Under the pieces are notes generated by a model, which was given only the letters and a program-made list of their open reading frames with translations, was not told where the DNA came from and searched no databases. A DNA stretch of 8,754 nt, from positions 1-8,754 of the forward strand of contig CANTWQ010000004.1 of NCBI GenBank assembly GCA_947853365.1. Reading direction: 5' to 3'. The position numbers were made by a program, and so were the translations under genes. Shown one piece after another: positions 1-7,073 of this stretch. Numbering within the stretch: the first letter of the stretch is position 1; the number at the start of each line of letters is the position of its first letter. Source of the stretch: an uncultured Bacilli bacterium. GTDB taxonomy: Bacteria > Bacillota_I > Bacilli_A > RF39 > UBA660.

Positions 1-128
1 GCAAAAAAAGTAATCAAACGCAAGAAAATATCGACAATACCGACAATATATACAAAACTAGAAAATCTTCGAAACATAATCACGACAACCGCAATAATGA
101 CTAGTATGACAATCAAATCCCAATACAT
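1..128 (-). CDS. N-terminus of a small membrane protein, cut by the window edge
   Basis: Reading down from the ATG at 128, an open frame runs to the window edge and gives about 42 residues beginning MYWDLIVILVIIAVVV. Residues 5-18 form a clear hydrophobic membrane segment, followed by MFRRF (positive charges suggesting an inside face) and a second hydrophobic stretch (about residues 24-42). A good ribosome binding site, GAGGAG, lies 9 nt before the ATG, and a promoter-like pair lies further upstream (154-182), so the start is well supported. The rest of the protein is outside the window. I do not recognise the family; a small two- or multi-helix integral membrane protein is all that can be said. 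Confidence 0.65.
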   Translation of the reverse strand, partial: MYWDLIVILVIIAVVVIMFRRFSSFVYIVGIVDIFLRLITFF

Positions 129-153
129 CTTGAACAACTCCTCTATTATTTTT

Positions 154-182
154 ATCATATCATAAATGAGAACAAATGAAAA
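154..182 (-). promoter_or_regulatory. Probable sigma-A promoter of the left-edge membrane protein gene
   Basis: On the minus strand a -10 hexamer TATGAT (159-154) is preceded by TGA, which makes an extended -10 (TGN). A weaker -35, TTTTCA (182-177), lies 17 nt upstream. Transcription would start near 147, giving a leader of about 20 nt that contains the GAGGAG ribosome binding site. It lies in the gap (129-254) between the metallo-hydrolase gene and the membrane protein gene. I see no clear terminator hairpin in that gap. Confidence 0.5.
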
Positions 183-254
183 GGAAAAATCAAACCCAAC
201 AACGATCTATCATAACTATTTTCCTCTAATTTTTAATTTTCTTCCTATGTAACA

Positions 255-782
255 CTAAAAATATGGATTATGTTCTTTCTCCTCTTGTAATGACGTTACT
301 TCTTCATGACCCGGATAAACAATAATATCTCCAGGGTACGTTTTTATCTTTTGGATACTTTCCTGCATCACGCTAAAATCACCTGTGGGTAGATCACATC
401 TTCCAATCTCATGATGAAACAAAAAATCACCCGTAAACATCATCCGTTCTTTTGCAAAATAAAACGTAATCGAATCAGTAGTATGCCCTGGTGTTGCAAT
501 TACCTGAAACGAAAAAGGCCCAACGGTAATCCTTTCCAAATCACGACAAGAAGAAAAATCATATACTGGCACCGAAAACTTTTCTTGTAACGGAAGAAGT
601 GCCCCAATATGATCCAAATGATGATGCGTAATTAAAATACCAAGCAACGAAGTATTGCCAACTTCTTTGACAATCGTTTCGAAATCACTCCCCGGATCGA
701 CTACCAAACTACAACCATCCTGCACCAATACATAACAATTTTGGCGTAAAGCACCTTGTGTTTCAATCGTTTTTACTTGCAC
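255..782 (-). CDS. Short glyoxalase II-like metallo-beta-lactamase-fold hydrolase
   Basis: A 175-residue cytoplasmic hydrolase of the metallo-beta-lactamase superfamily. The zinc signature is complete: T52-H53-H-H55-L-D57-H58, then H100 in PGHTTDS, D119 in FTGDFLF, and H159 in YPGH. The GR-x-DLP-x-GD pattern (127-135) and the NPYF C-terminus are typical of the glyoxalase II-like (YcbL/YqgX-type) branch. These proteins usually have about 200 residues, so this one is compact and lacks the extra C-terminal glutathione-binding domain of true glyoxalase II. The substrate is not readable from sequence; thioester hydrolysis such as of S-lactoyl thiols is the family expectation. The start is GTG, with GAGGGTGA 6 nt before it inside the end of queH. 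The frames overlap by 20 nt, so translation is probably coupled. Confidence 0.88.
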   Translation of the reverse strand: MQVKTIETQGALRQNCYVLVQDGCSLVVDPGSDFETIVKEVGNTSLLGILITHHHLDHIGALLPLQEKFSVPVYDFSSCRDLERITVGPFSFQVIATPGHTTDSITFYFAKERMMFTGDFLFHHEIGRCDLPTGDFSVMQESIQKIKTYPGDIIVYPGHEEVTSLQEEKEHNPYF

Positions 783-1404
783 GTAACTTCACCCTCTTTT
801 CATGTTCTAATTTCGAATAAGGACATCCACAATAATCTTGCCGATACAAATGGTATTGTTTGGATAACGCAATACTCTTTAAATATCCACCTTTTTTCTT
901 AAAGTCAGCATATAGATAGGCTACACCGTATTTCTGTGCCAACTCTTCCCCAATCTCATTTAACCACTTGCTATTTTTATAAGGACTAATCGATAACGTC
1001 GTACCAAAATAATCATACCCATGTTCCTTGGCAAACGATGCCGTCTCATCTAAACGCAAATAGTAACAATCGTAGCAACGTTCGCTTCCTTCCTTCATCG
1101 TTTCTTTGCCTTTGGCAATTTGAAAGAATTTTTCTGGTTCATAAGGTCCTTCCATCACCTGTATTTCATGATTAGGATAGGCTTCTTGCGTAAAGCGCTT
1201 CACTTCTTCCATCCGCCGCTCAAACTCCTCTTTCCATGTAATATTGGGGTTATAATAAAAACACGTGATTTGAAAATACTCATGTAAATAAGATAAAACA
1301 TAACTACTACACGGAGCACAACAAACCTGTAATAACAACTTGGGCTTCTTGCCACTTTCCTTTAACTTTTGTAACGTTTCATCTAAAACCATCTGGTAAT
1401 TCAT
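763..1404 (-). CDS. queH: Epoxyqueuosine reductase QueH
   Basis: QueH reduces epoxyqueuosine to queuosine in the anticodon wobble position of tRNAs, the last step of queuosine synthesis. It replaces the unrelated cobalamin-dependent QueG. The 213-residue protein shows the family's cysteine pattern: VCCAPC (C28, C29, C32) after a beta strand, ERCYDCYYLRL (C111, C114), and YCGCPYS (C193, C195). These fit the iron-sulphur cluster and metal ligands known for the family. YYNPNI (51-56) and TTLSISPYKN (136-145) are also characteristic. The length is normal. The start ATG is preceded by GAAGGTGA at a suitable distance. It is the first gene of a two-gene operon with the metallo-hydrolase and has its own promoter (1425-1433). 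No other queuosine gene is in the window. Confidence 0.93.
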   Translation of the reverse strand: MNYQMVLDETLQKLKESGKKPKLLLQVCCAPCSSYVLSYLHEYFQITCFYYNPNITWKEEFERRMEEVKRFTQEAYPNHEIQVMEGPYEPEKFFQIAKGKETMKEGSERCYDCYYLRLDETASFAKEHGYDYFGTTLSISPYKNSKWLNEIGEELAQKYGVAYLYADFKKKGGYLKSIALSKQYHLYRQDYCGCPYSKLEHEKRVKLRASKND

Positions 1405-1424
1405 CGTATCACCTTCTTTCCTTT

Positions 1425-1433
1425 ATTATAGCA
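1425..1433 (-). promoter_or_regulatory. Extended -10 promoter of queH
   Basis: The minus strand reads TGC-TATAAT (1433-1425), a perfect -10 with the TGN extension. No good -35 is present: TTGTTT lies 18 nt upstream, inside the loop of the terminator of the previous gene. The extension probably compensates. The start of transcription would be near 1418, only about 14 nt before the queH ATG, and the ribosome binding site lies between. Confidence 0.7.
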
Positions 1434-1464
1434 AAAAAAAGAGTTGAAAAACAAAACAACTCTT
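1433..1464 (-). terminator. Rho-independent terminator of the unknown gene
   Basis: On the minus strand GAGTTG (1462-1457) and CAACTC (1446-1441) form a 6-bp stem, extendable to 8 bp with AA/TT. The loop is 10 nt and T-rich, and eight T's follow (1440-1433). The extended stem uses the last two bases of the TAA stop codon (1463-1465). The T-run leads directly into the queH promoter. Confidence 0.85.
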
Positions 1465-2107
1465 ACTTTCTACAATACTGATAAATCGGATTTTCTTGAA
1501 AATCTGCCTTTGGCTTCATGAAAGCTTCATTTTGATAACTGGCTTGAAACACAGCATCCGTATCGATGTTACGAAAATCCAACTGTGTTTCCATCCAATT
1601 AGGACGGACTTGATATTTGGCTAATTTCAATCTTTGTAAATCATGCATTGAACCCCAATCGACAAATACTTGTCCAAAATTTTGTAACGATAACGTCGAT
1701 GTACGTAAATCTTGACTCATAATACGATCTTGGACATAACTTAAAACATTATTTTGATATAAGTGTCCCGATACCCACAATTGCTTTTTCTGATCTACCC
1801 CAAAACAGAAGTGATATAAAATAGGCATATGTTCCTCTACCGCCACTTCAAAAGCCTTATAATAAGGACTCTTATTCGCTAGTAAATATTTTTTACCATC
1901 GACCGTTTCCGCAAAGTTTTGTTTGATTGCTATCATACCCTCACGAGTGATGATGGACTCATGTCCATCTTTTCCATAGAAATCTCCCGCCAGATGCATC
2001 TTTCCATCGTAAAATGGTTCATCTGAAAGCATAGCAAACAATTTCTGATTCATATCATAAAAAGTTCCATTTTGATCGACAAGACCTAAATGCCAATTTT
2101 TTAACAT
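1463..2107 (-). CDS. Conserved-looking soluble protein of unknown function
   Basis: I do not recognise this 214-residue protein. It has no signal peptide or membrane segment and is rich in Tyr, Phe, Gln and Asp, so it looks like a folded cytoplasmic protein. Visible stretches include HLGLVDQNGTFYD near the N-terminus, SGHLYQNN (113-120), VDWGSMHDLQRLKL (149-162) and a C-terminus ending IYQYCRK. No nucleotide-binding loop or metal-binding cluster is obvious. The start ATG is well supported by AAAGGGGGG 7 nt upstream. The gene is a stand-alone unit: a near-consensus promoter (2135-2163) precedes it and a terminator overlaps its stop codon. That suggests strong expression, but gives no clue to the role. 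Confidence 0.88.
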   Translation of the reverse strand: MLKNWHLGLVDQNGTFYDMNQKLFAMLSDEPFYDGKMHLAGDFYGKDGHESIITREGMIAIKQNFAETVDGKKYLLANKSPYYKAFEVAVEEHMPILYHFCFGVDQKKQLWVSGHLYQNNVLSYVQDRIMSQDLRTSTLSLQNFGQVFVDWGSMHDLQRLKLAKYQVRPNWMETQLDFRNIDTDAVFQASYQNEAFMKPKADFQENPIYQYCRK

Positions 2108-2134
2108 GGTATAACCCCCCTTTAAAACAGTGCT

Positions 2135-2163
2135 ATTTTACCACAAAAAAAGGAAAATGTCAA
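2135..2163 (-). promoter_or_regulatory. Near-consensus sigma-A promoter of the unknown gene
   Basis: The minus strand has a perfect -35 TTGACA (2163-2158), a spacer of exactly 17 nt, and a -10 TAAAAT (2140-2135) preceded by TGG, which is an extended -10. The -35 box overlaps the TGA stop codon of the fic gene. Predicted transcription start is near 2128, with a leader of about 20 nt carrying the AAAGGGGGG ribosome binding site (2115-2123). This is the best promoter in the window. Confidence 0.88.
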
Positions 2164-2813
2164 TGTAAGACCATCCCATCAATACCATGATCATAAATCC
2201 ACTGTTTGAAATCTATCATGTCTCCCGTTTCATAATAATGAATTAGTTTTTCAAAAAAGACCGGTTGATCCTCTTGGGCAATTGTAAGAATGCCACATCC
2301 ATGATCAATCATAATTTTATTGGCAAATAACATCGCAACCCGCTTATTTCCATCAATAAACATTTGCCTACGCATCAGATATAACATGACTTCAATCGCT
2401 ATTTCTGTAAAAGTTTTCTCCGTTTGGGAAAGAATATTTTGTAATTCTTCCTTCACCTGAACCTCCGATGGCAAAGTTCCACCAATAGAAACGGGTGTAC
2501 TGCGAAGTTTACCCAAATGCATTTCTAAAACCAGTTGATTCATTGTTAACTTATGAATATGACAAAGAAGTGCAAAAGAATCTTCCTTTGGTCCATCTTC
2601 CAAAATAAATTGCCATGCGTATTTTAAATTGTTGATTGCTATCACATGATTCACCGTTAGGCCATTGACAATGCCACCATCATAGATTGCTTGTGTTTCC
2701 GGATAAGTAACCGCAATTCCTTCCAAATTCGCACTTTTCCAAATATAATCCACAATATTACGCTTCGCCACAAAAACATTTTGTTCTCTTGTCAAATGAT
2801 ATTTGTCATCCAT
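2160..2813 (-). CDS. Fic-domain protein with a substituted catalytic histidine
   Basis: A 217-residue Fic/Doc family protein. Fic enzymes usually transfer AMP or another phosphate-containing group to a target side chain, using the motif HxFx(D/E)GNxxR. Here the motif reads Q150-M-F-I-D-G-N-K-R158, so the phosphate-binding DGNKR loop is intact but the catalytic His is Gln. An N-terminal S27-A-N-L-E31-G32 fits the class II inhibitory motif (S/T)xxxE(G/N), whose Glu blocks the active site. A flap-like stretch RSTPVSIGGTLP (104-115) precedes the core. The ATG start is supported by AAAGGGG about 9 nt upstream, and the gene follows the small HNH-like ORF by 22 nt. It may be a catalytically altered Fic, a non-AMPylating variant or an inactive binder. 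Family assignment is firm; activity is not. Confidence 0.88.
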   Translation of the reverse strand: MDDKYHLTREQNVFVAKRNIVDYIWKSANLEGIAVTYPETQAIYDGGIVNGLTVNHVIAINNLKYAWQFILEDGPKEDSFALLCHIHKLTMNQLVLEMHLGKLRSTPVSIGGTLPSEVQVKEELQNILSQTEKTFTEIAIEVMLYLMRRQMFIDGNKRVAMLFANKIMIDHGCGILTIAQEDQPVFFEKLIHYYETGDMIDFKQWIYDHGIDGMVLH

Positions 2814-2835
2814 AAAAGACTTCCCCTTTCATTGT

Positions 2836-3183
2836 TTATTTTTTCTGATGGACTGGATAATGCTCTAGAAACGTTTTCACCTTCTGAAAATATTCGAATG
2901 TCGGTGGCTTCATCGTTTGATTCTGTTCCAATAAAATATGATTCAAAGCCCGAAACGCATCATAATCAATCTCTTCCAAAGCATGAATATAGTCTTGCCC
3001 TTTCACGCTTAAAATAGCCCCCACATGTAAGAGATATTCCCGATCGAAATCAGAATAATCTCCATACACTTGCTTAAAGCAATGATGGTAAGAATAAGGA
3101 TTTTTTTTGGTAATTTTAAAGCCCAACCAATCGATTCCACGGGGCTTATAAATGGCAATCATGATTCTCAATGTCGAATTCAC
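2836..3183 (-). CDS. Small protein, possibly a degenerate HNH-fold protein
   Basis: A 115-residue soluble protein without a function I can name firmly. The order YHH (32-34), GAIL (55-58), DYIHALEEID (64-73) and a C-terminal helical part with PPT (93-95) resembles, from memory, a common family of small Bacillota proteins with an HNH-like pattern (HH, then NGAIL, then HDYLHxIE). In this copy the Asn before GAIL is Val54 and the first His of HDYLH is Gln63, so nuclease activity is doubtful. The start is GTG at 3183 with GAGG 7 nt upstream; a later ATG (codon 8) has no suitable ribosome binding site. It lies 20 nt after yebC and 22 nt before fic, probably in one transcript. A partner or antitoxin role for Fic is only a guess. 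Confidence 0.75.
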   Translation of the reverse strand: MNSTLRIMIAIYKPRGIDWLGFKITKKNPYSYHHCFKQVYGDYSDFDREYLLHVGAILSVKGQDYIHALEEIDYDAFRALNHILLEQNQTMKPPTFEYFQKVKTFLEHYPVHQKK

Positions 3184-3203
3184 AGCAACGCCTCATGTCT
3201 ACA

Positions 3204-3923
3204 CTAATCAGCTAAATTGGTATAAACATTTTGGACATCGTCCAATTCTTCCAATGCTTCCATTAAGCCATATACTTTTTCACTATCTTCTTCACTTAAA
3301 CTTTGTTGCATGTTCGATAAAAAAGTAATTTCACTGGTCAAGAAATTGGCTACTCCAATTCCTTCCAAAGCCTCTTTTACCTTTAAGAAATCTTCCGGTG
3401 GCGTAATAATTTTATAAGCATCGTCTAACACTTGAAAATCATCGGCGCCAGCATCGAGAGATGTCATCATTACATCATCTTCCGGAACCGTTTTATCGCA
3501 AACAATCAATCCTTTCCGTTGAAACATGTAACTAACCGAACCATCCGTTCCCAAATTACCACCACGTTTGGTAAATGTACTTCGTACGAGAGATGCCGTC
3601 CGATTACGATTATCGGTCAAACAATCGACCATAATCGCAATCCCACTCGGTCCATATCCTTCGTAACGAACTTCTTCATAATCTTCGCCACCGCCGGCAC
3701 CCGTTGCTTTATCGATCGCCTTTTGGATATTATCCTTTGGCATATTAGCAGCTTTCGCCTTTTCTAGTACCAATCTTAACGATGCGTTGTGCTCTGGATT
3801 CCCATCCGTTCCTCTCGCTGCTACATAAATCTCTTTGGCAATCTTTTGAAATACTTTTCCCCTTGCTTGATCAAGGGCATCTTTTTTACGATGGATCGTT
3901 GCCCATTTTGAATGTCCACTCAT
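3204..3923 (-). CDS. yebC: YebC/PmpR family (TACO1-like) regulator
   Basis: A full-length (239-residue) member of the YebC/TACO1 family. The N-terminus MSGHSKWATIHRKK with RGKVFQKIAKEI (21-32) is the hallmark of the classical YebC type, not of the shorter YeeI-like type (MGRKW...). The middle PKDNIQKAIDKATG (62-75), YEGYGPSGIAIMVD (87-100) and NRNRTASLVRSTFTKRGGNLG (105-125) are all conserved in the family. Members have been described as transcriptional regulators and, more recently, as translation factors that relieve ribosome stalling; mitochondrial TACO1 acts on translation. The gene starts 10 nt after tadC, with GGAGG running directly from the tadC TAG stop, so it is probably in the tad transcript. 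No separate promoter is convincing. Confidence 0.96.
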   Translation of the reverse strand: MSGHSKWATIHRKKDALDQARGKVFQKIAKEIYVAARGTDGNPEHNASLRLVLEKAKAANMPKDNIQKAIDKATGAGGGEDYEEVRYEGYGPSGIAIMVDCLTDNRNRTASLVRSTFTKRGGNLGTDGSVSYMFQRKGLIVCDKTVPEDDVMMTSLDAGADDFQVLDDAYKIITPPEDFLKVKEALEGIGVANFLTSEITFLSNMQQSLSEEDSEKVYGLMEALEELDDVQNVYTNLAD

Positions 3924-3933
3924 ATAAATCCTC

Positions 3934-4641
3934 CTAACCTATGAAATATTGAATAATCATCGGTGATAAAATTAACAATAACAAAATCGGAACAAAGAAT
4001 AAAACCGACACAATACTAATCTGTACAGGCATTTTACTCATTTTTTCTCGAGATTCCATAATTTTCTTATCACGAATATAATCGATCTGGTTATACATCG
4101 TATCAATAATACTATTTCCAAAAATATTCGATTGCGAAATATTCAAAATAATATTGTTAATCGTATCACTAGGAATTCGTAATTTTAACTCATCCAAAGC
4201 CTCATTGAGACTTTTTCCAAACCGAACTTCCTCCAAGGCATGACGAAACTCATAAGATAATTCACTATCAATATTACTAGCCGTAAGATCTAGTGCATTT
4301 TTTAGACTTCTTCCAGACTCTAACGATAACGTCAACACCTCAAAGAAATACATGGCATCATTATCGAGCCTACTTCCTCTTCTTTTTACTTTACGATCAA
4401 TCACGACTTTCGGTAAAAAAACATAATATAAATACGTGAATAACGGAGCTAAGACATACCCCACTTCAAAGAAATATATTATCACAAAAAACAAAAATAT
4501 GGAAGAAAGAAGTCGAATATTTAAGAAAATGATAGCACTATAAGAATCTTGATACCCCAAAAGATCAATTTTCACTTGCATTTGATCAATCGTCGATTGC
4601 CGATAAATTTTTCTAGCAACTTCTATTTTTTTCTTTGCCAT
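3934..4641 (-). CDS. tadC: Tad secretion inner-membrane platform protein TadC
   Basis: A 235-residue type II secretion F-domain protein. A basic N-terminus precedes two hydrophobic segments (about 37-58 and 61-80). A cytoplasmic helical domain follows (about 95-200) with the T2SSF patterns LTLSLESGRSLKNAL (103-117) and FGKSLNEALDEL (141-152), and a final membrane segment lies at about 209-233. This layout fits TadC, which with TadB forms the membrane platform on which the CpaF ATPase works. It is somewhat shorter than the roughly 300 residues common for TadC. The ATG lies 9 nt after the tadB stop, whose TAG is fused to the GGAGG ribosome binding site. Confidence 0.88.
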   Translation of the reverse strand: MAKKKIEVARKIYRQSTIDQMQVKIDLLGYQDSYSAIIFLNIRLLSSIFLFFVIIYFFEVGYVLAPLFTYLYYVFLPKVVIDRKVKRRGSRLDNDAMYFFEVLTLSLESGRSLKNALDLTASNIDSELSYEFRHALEEVRFGKSLNEALDELKLRIPSDTINNIILNISQSNIFGNSIIDTMYNQIDYIRDKKIMESREKMSKMPVQISIVSVLFFVPILLLLILSPMIIQYFIG

Positions 4642-4650
4642 AATAGCCTC

Positions 4651-5661
4651 CTACTCCAATTTCATAATATGCCGAACAATCAAAATATAAGAAACATATA
4701 AAACGGCAATGACCAAAAGAACCATCCAACCAAGTGGGGTTGTAATAAGTGGCATAAAATAACTTGGATTTAAAATATAGATGACCAAAAATAGTAAGAA
4801 TGGCATACAAATTAAAACCCCAAAAATCAATCTCGAAGATGCCGTTAAAGATTTTAACTCTTGTTGTAATTTTTTACGATTAAAGAACGATCGTTCAATT
4901 GATGAAAAGACTTTTACAATATTTCCACCCGTTCGATTCAATATAATTAACGACGTCGTAATATATTTGACCTCTTCGACATTGACCCGTTTACTAAACC
5001 GTTGAAACACCGTTTCTAGACTTAGGCCATACGTAAGATCGATATACATCTTTTGAAATTCATCTTTGATAGGACCATCCAACTCATGGGCAACAATCTC
5101 GATTGCTTGCATCGTACTTCTTCCCGATTTAAACGCATTGTTCATAATAATAATGGCCTTTAACAAATCATTTTCCACTTGCCTTTTACGATATTGTCGC
5201 ATTGATATCAAATAAAGATCAGGAATATAAAAACCAATCAACAAAGAATAAATCACCTGCAACAACGTAATCGAATGATACTGCATGACATCCGACAAAA
5301 TGACAATGAAAAGAACCAGAACACCAGTTAATACTTTGGTCGATACATAATGCATCGGATCTTCCCGTAACCGTCTGGAAGGATCGATATACTTTTCATA
5401 ATGTTTACTATAACGTACCATGAGCGATGAACGACGTAATAACTTCGTCAACTGATTTCTCGTCTTCTCATAGTAAAGATGTACATGATCGAAGAAAGAC
5501 ATATCATCTTCCACAATTGCATCGATCGTATAACGACCAATTCTCTTCTCAATGCGAATGGCTTTAGTCAATCGTAACAACCAAATAACAATTCCCAGTA
5601 ACGCCACAATCAAAATAATTTGAATAATAAACAAAGATACATTATAACCCTCTGGAAGCAT
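4651..5661 (-). CDS. tadB: Tad secretion inner-membrane platform protein TadB
   Basis: A 336-residue type II secretion F-domain membrane protein. An N-terminal membrane segment (about 9-30) is followed by a charged cytoplasmic part, two segments near 109-124 and 131-152, the conserved T2SSF helical domain (about 165-275), and two C-terminal segments (about 278-297 and 309-330). The domain shows NAFKSGRSTMQAIEIVAHEL (175-194), YGLSLETVFQRF (211-222) and LNRTGGNIVKVF (241-252), all typical of TadB. Gene order directly after cpaF and before tadC fits the canonical tadABC order. The ATG has AAAGGAGGA 5 nt upstream and lies 14 nt after the cpaF stop. Confidence 0.93.
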   Translation of the reverse strand: MLPEGYNVSLFIIQIILIVALLGIVIWLLRLTKAIRIEKRIGRYTIDAIVEDDMSFFDHVHLYYEKTRNQLTKLLRRSSLMVRYSKHYEKYIDPSRRLREDPMHYVSTKVLTGVLVLFIVILSDVMQYHSITLLQVIYSLLIGFYIPDLYLISMRQYRKRQVENDLLKAIIIMNNAFKSGRSTMQAIEIVAHELDGPIKDEFQKMYIDLTYGLSLETVFQRFSKRVNVEEVKYITTSLIILNRTGGNIVKVFSSIERSFFNRKKLQQELKSLTASSRLIFGVLICMPFLLFLVIYILNPSYFMPLITTPLGWMVLLVIAVLYVSYILIVRHIMKLE

Positions 5662-5675
5662 GATATTCCTCCTTT

Positions 5676-7064
5676 CTATGCAGCATCTTTTTTCTTACTT
5701 TTCCGTTTTTCTTTTCGTTCTAAATTCTTTTTGATCGCATCAAAAATATCATCGACCGAAGTAACGCCTTTATTGCGAATTTTCTTATAGGTTTCAGGAA
5801 TATAATTATATAAGACAAATTCACCATCGACTTCCCCTTGTTCTGTTAAGCCATGTTGATGGAACGCAAAGATTTCTTTTAAACGAATGGCATCGCCTTG
5901 AAAACCAACCACTTCACAAATACTCGTTACTTTTCTTCTACCATCCGATAAACGTTCAATATGAACGATAATATCGATGGCATTTTCAATATATTCACGA
6001 ATCGCTTTAATTGGAATATCTAATCCCGACATCAACACCATCGTCTCTAGGCGATTCAAAGCATCGATTGGACTATTGGCATGGAGCGTAGTTAAACTAC
6101 CTTCATGACCCGTATTCATGGCTTGTAACATATCAAATGCTTCCTTCCCACGAACCTCACCAACAATAATACGATCCGGCCGCATCCGCAGGGAATTGAT
6201 CACCAAATCACGAATCGTAACCTCCCCTTCACTTTCGTAATTGACATTACGTGTTTCCAGAGAAATGACATGATTTTGATGCAACCGAAGTTCCGCCGCA
6301 TCCTCAATCGTAATAATACGTTCATCACTACCAATAAAACCCGATAAAATATTTAGAAGGGTTGTTTTTCCACTACCCGTACCACCACAGACAATCATGT
6401 TTAATTTGCCATGGACACACGCCTCTAAAAACCTGGCCATATACGGTGTCAAAGTACCATTACGAATCAAAGACTCAATATCTTCCAAACTACTTTTAAA
6501 TTTCCGGATTGTTAACACCGGTCCATTTAAACTAAGCGGAGGAATAATAGCATTGATACGAGAACCATCAGGAAGACGCGAATCGACCATTGGGTTCGCC
6601 GCATCAATCGTTCGACCCAGCGGTTGCACCATTCGTTGAATCGTTCTTAAAATATGTTCTTGATTGATAAACGAAACCGTATCATCTTTTACCACATGAC
6701 CATCGATTTCAATATAAATTTCATTCGGTCCATTGACCATAATTTCCGTTACATTCTTATCATCCAAAAGCTCTGTAATTGGACCGTATCCATTGATTTC
6801 ATTTTCAATCAAATTGAAGATATGACTCCGTTCCAAATTCGTAAGATCATACCCTTCCAATGTCCGATCAATCTCATCATTGATATATTCCGTCAACAAC
6901 TTTTCATCCGGAACCTTATTATCAATAATATTTTGAATAATATGACTACGTAACTGATCCAATAACTTTTTATCTTTAAAAATATCATAATCGGCAAGCA
7001 CCTTCACCGGTGTTTGTTGCTGTTGTTCTAATTGAAACTCTTCTTTCCAACTTTTCTTTGCCAT
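5676..7064 (-). CDS. cpaF: Tad secretion ATPase CpaF/TadA
   Basis: The 462-residue hexameric secretion ATPase that powers Tad pilus assembly or secretion at the inner membrane face. An N-terminal helical domain (about 30-150) ends in [10 protein letters not shown] (91-100) and EIMVNGP (107-113), typical of CpaF. The ATPase core has Walker [10 protein letters not shown] (227-235), the Asp box [10 protein letters not shown] (252-261), Walker [10 protein letters not shown] (298-306) and the His box [12 protein letters not shown] (319-330), all intact. The C-terminus ends in a Lys/Arg-rich tail (about 445-459), and the N-terminus has four consecutive Gln (24-27 region of the LEQQQQ stretch, residues 12-17). 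Length and motif spacing are normal, so it should be active. The ATG follows the upstream stop by 9 nt with AGGAGG between. Confidence 0.97.
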   Translation of the reverse strand: MAKKSWKEEFQLEQQQQTPVKVLADYDIFKDKKLLDQLRSHIIQNIIDNKVPDEKLLTEYINDEIDRTLEGYDLTNLERSHIFNLIENEINGYGPITELLDDKNVTEIMVNGPNEIYIEIDGHVVKDDTVSFINQEHILRTIQRMVQPLGRTIDAANPMVDSRLPDGSRINAIIPPLSLNGPVLTIRKFKSSLEDIESLIRNGTLTPYMARFLEACVHGKLNMIVCGGTGSGKTTLLNILSGFIGSDERIITIEDAAELRLHQNHVISLETRNVNYESEGEVTIRDLVINSLRMRPDRIIVGEVRGKEAFDMLQAMNTGHEGSLTTLHANSPIDALNRLETMVLMSGLDIPIKAIREYIENAIDIIVHIERLSDGRRKVTSICEVVGFQGDAIRLKEIFAFHQHGLTEQGEVDGEFVLYNYIPETYKKIRNKGVTSVDDIFDAIKKNLERKEKRKSKKKDAA

Positions 7065-7073
7065 AGCAACCTC

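Noticed and set aside
190..213. A seven-codon frame (MIDRCWV) on the minus strand with AGAGGA 8 nt upstream, which might be a leader peptide.
   Set aside because: It lies upstream of the predicted promoter of the left-edge gene and is too short to tell from chance.
2141..2200. Possible terminator after fic, because of a run of seven T's on the minus strand.
   Set aside because: No convincing hairpin precedes the T's; they form the spacer of the next promoter.
2691..3017. Plus-strand open frame of 108 codons.
   Set aside because: It lies antisense across the fic start and the HNH-like gene, both with good ribosome binding sites; composition is that of a shadow frame.
3934..4000. A weak promoter-like pair (TTGTTA, 17 nt, GATGAT) at the end of tadC that could serve yebC.
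   Set aside because: Both boxes match only 4 of 6 positions, and AT-rich coding DNA gives many such pairs.
4613..4810. Minus-strand frame of 65 codons at the tadB/tadC junction.
   Set aside because: It overlaps the end of tadB and the start of tadC in another frame and has no family features; tadB and tadC are complete without it, so it is no evidence of a frameshift.
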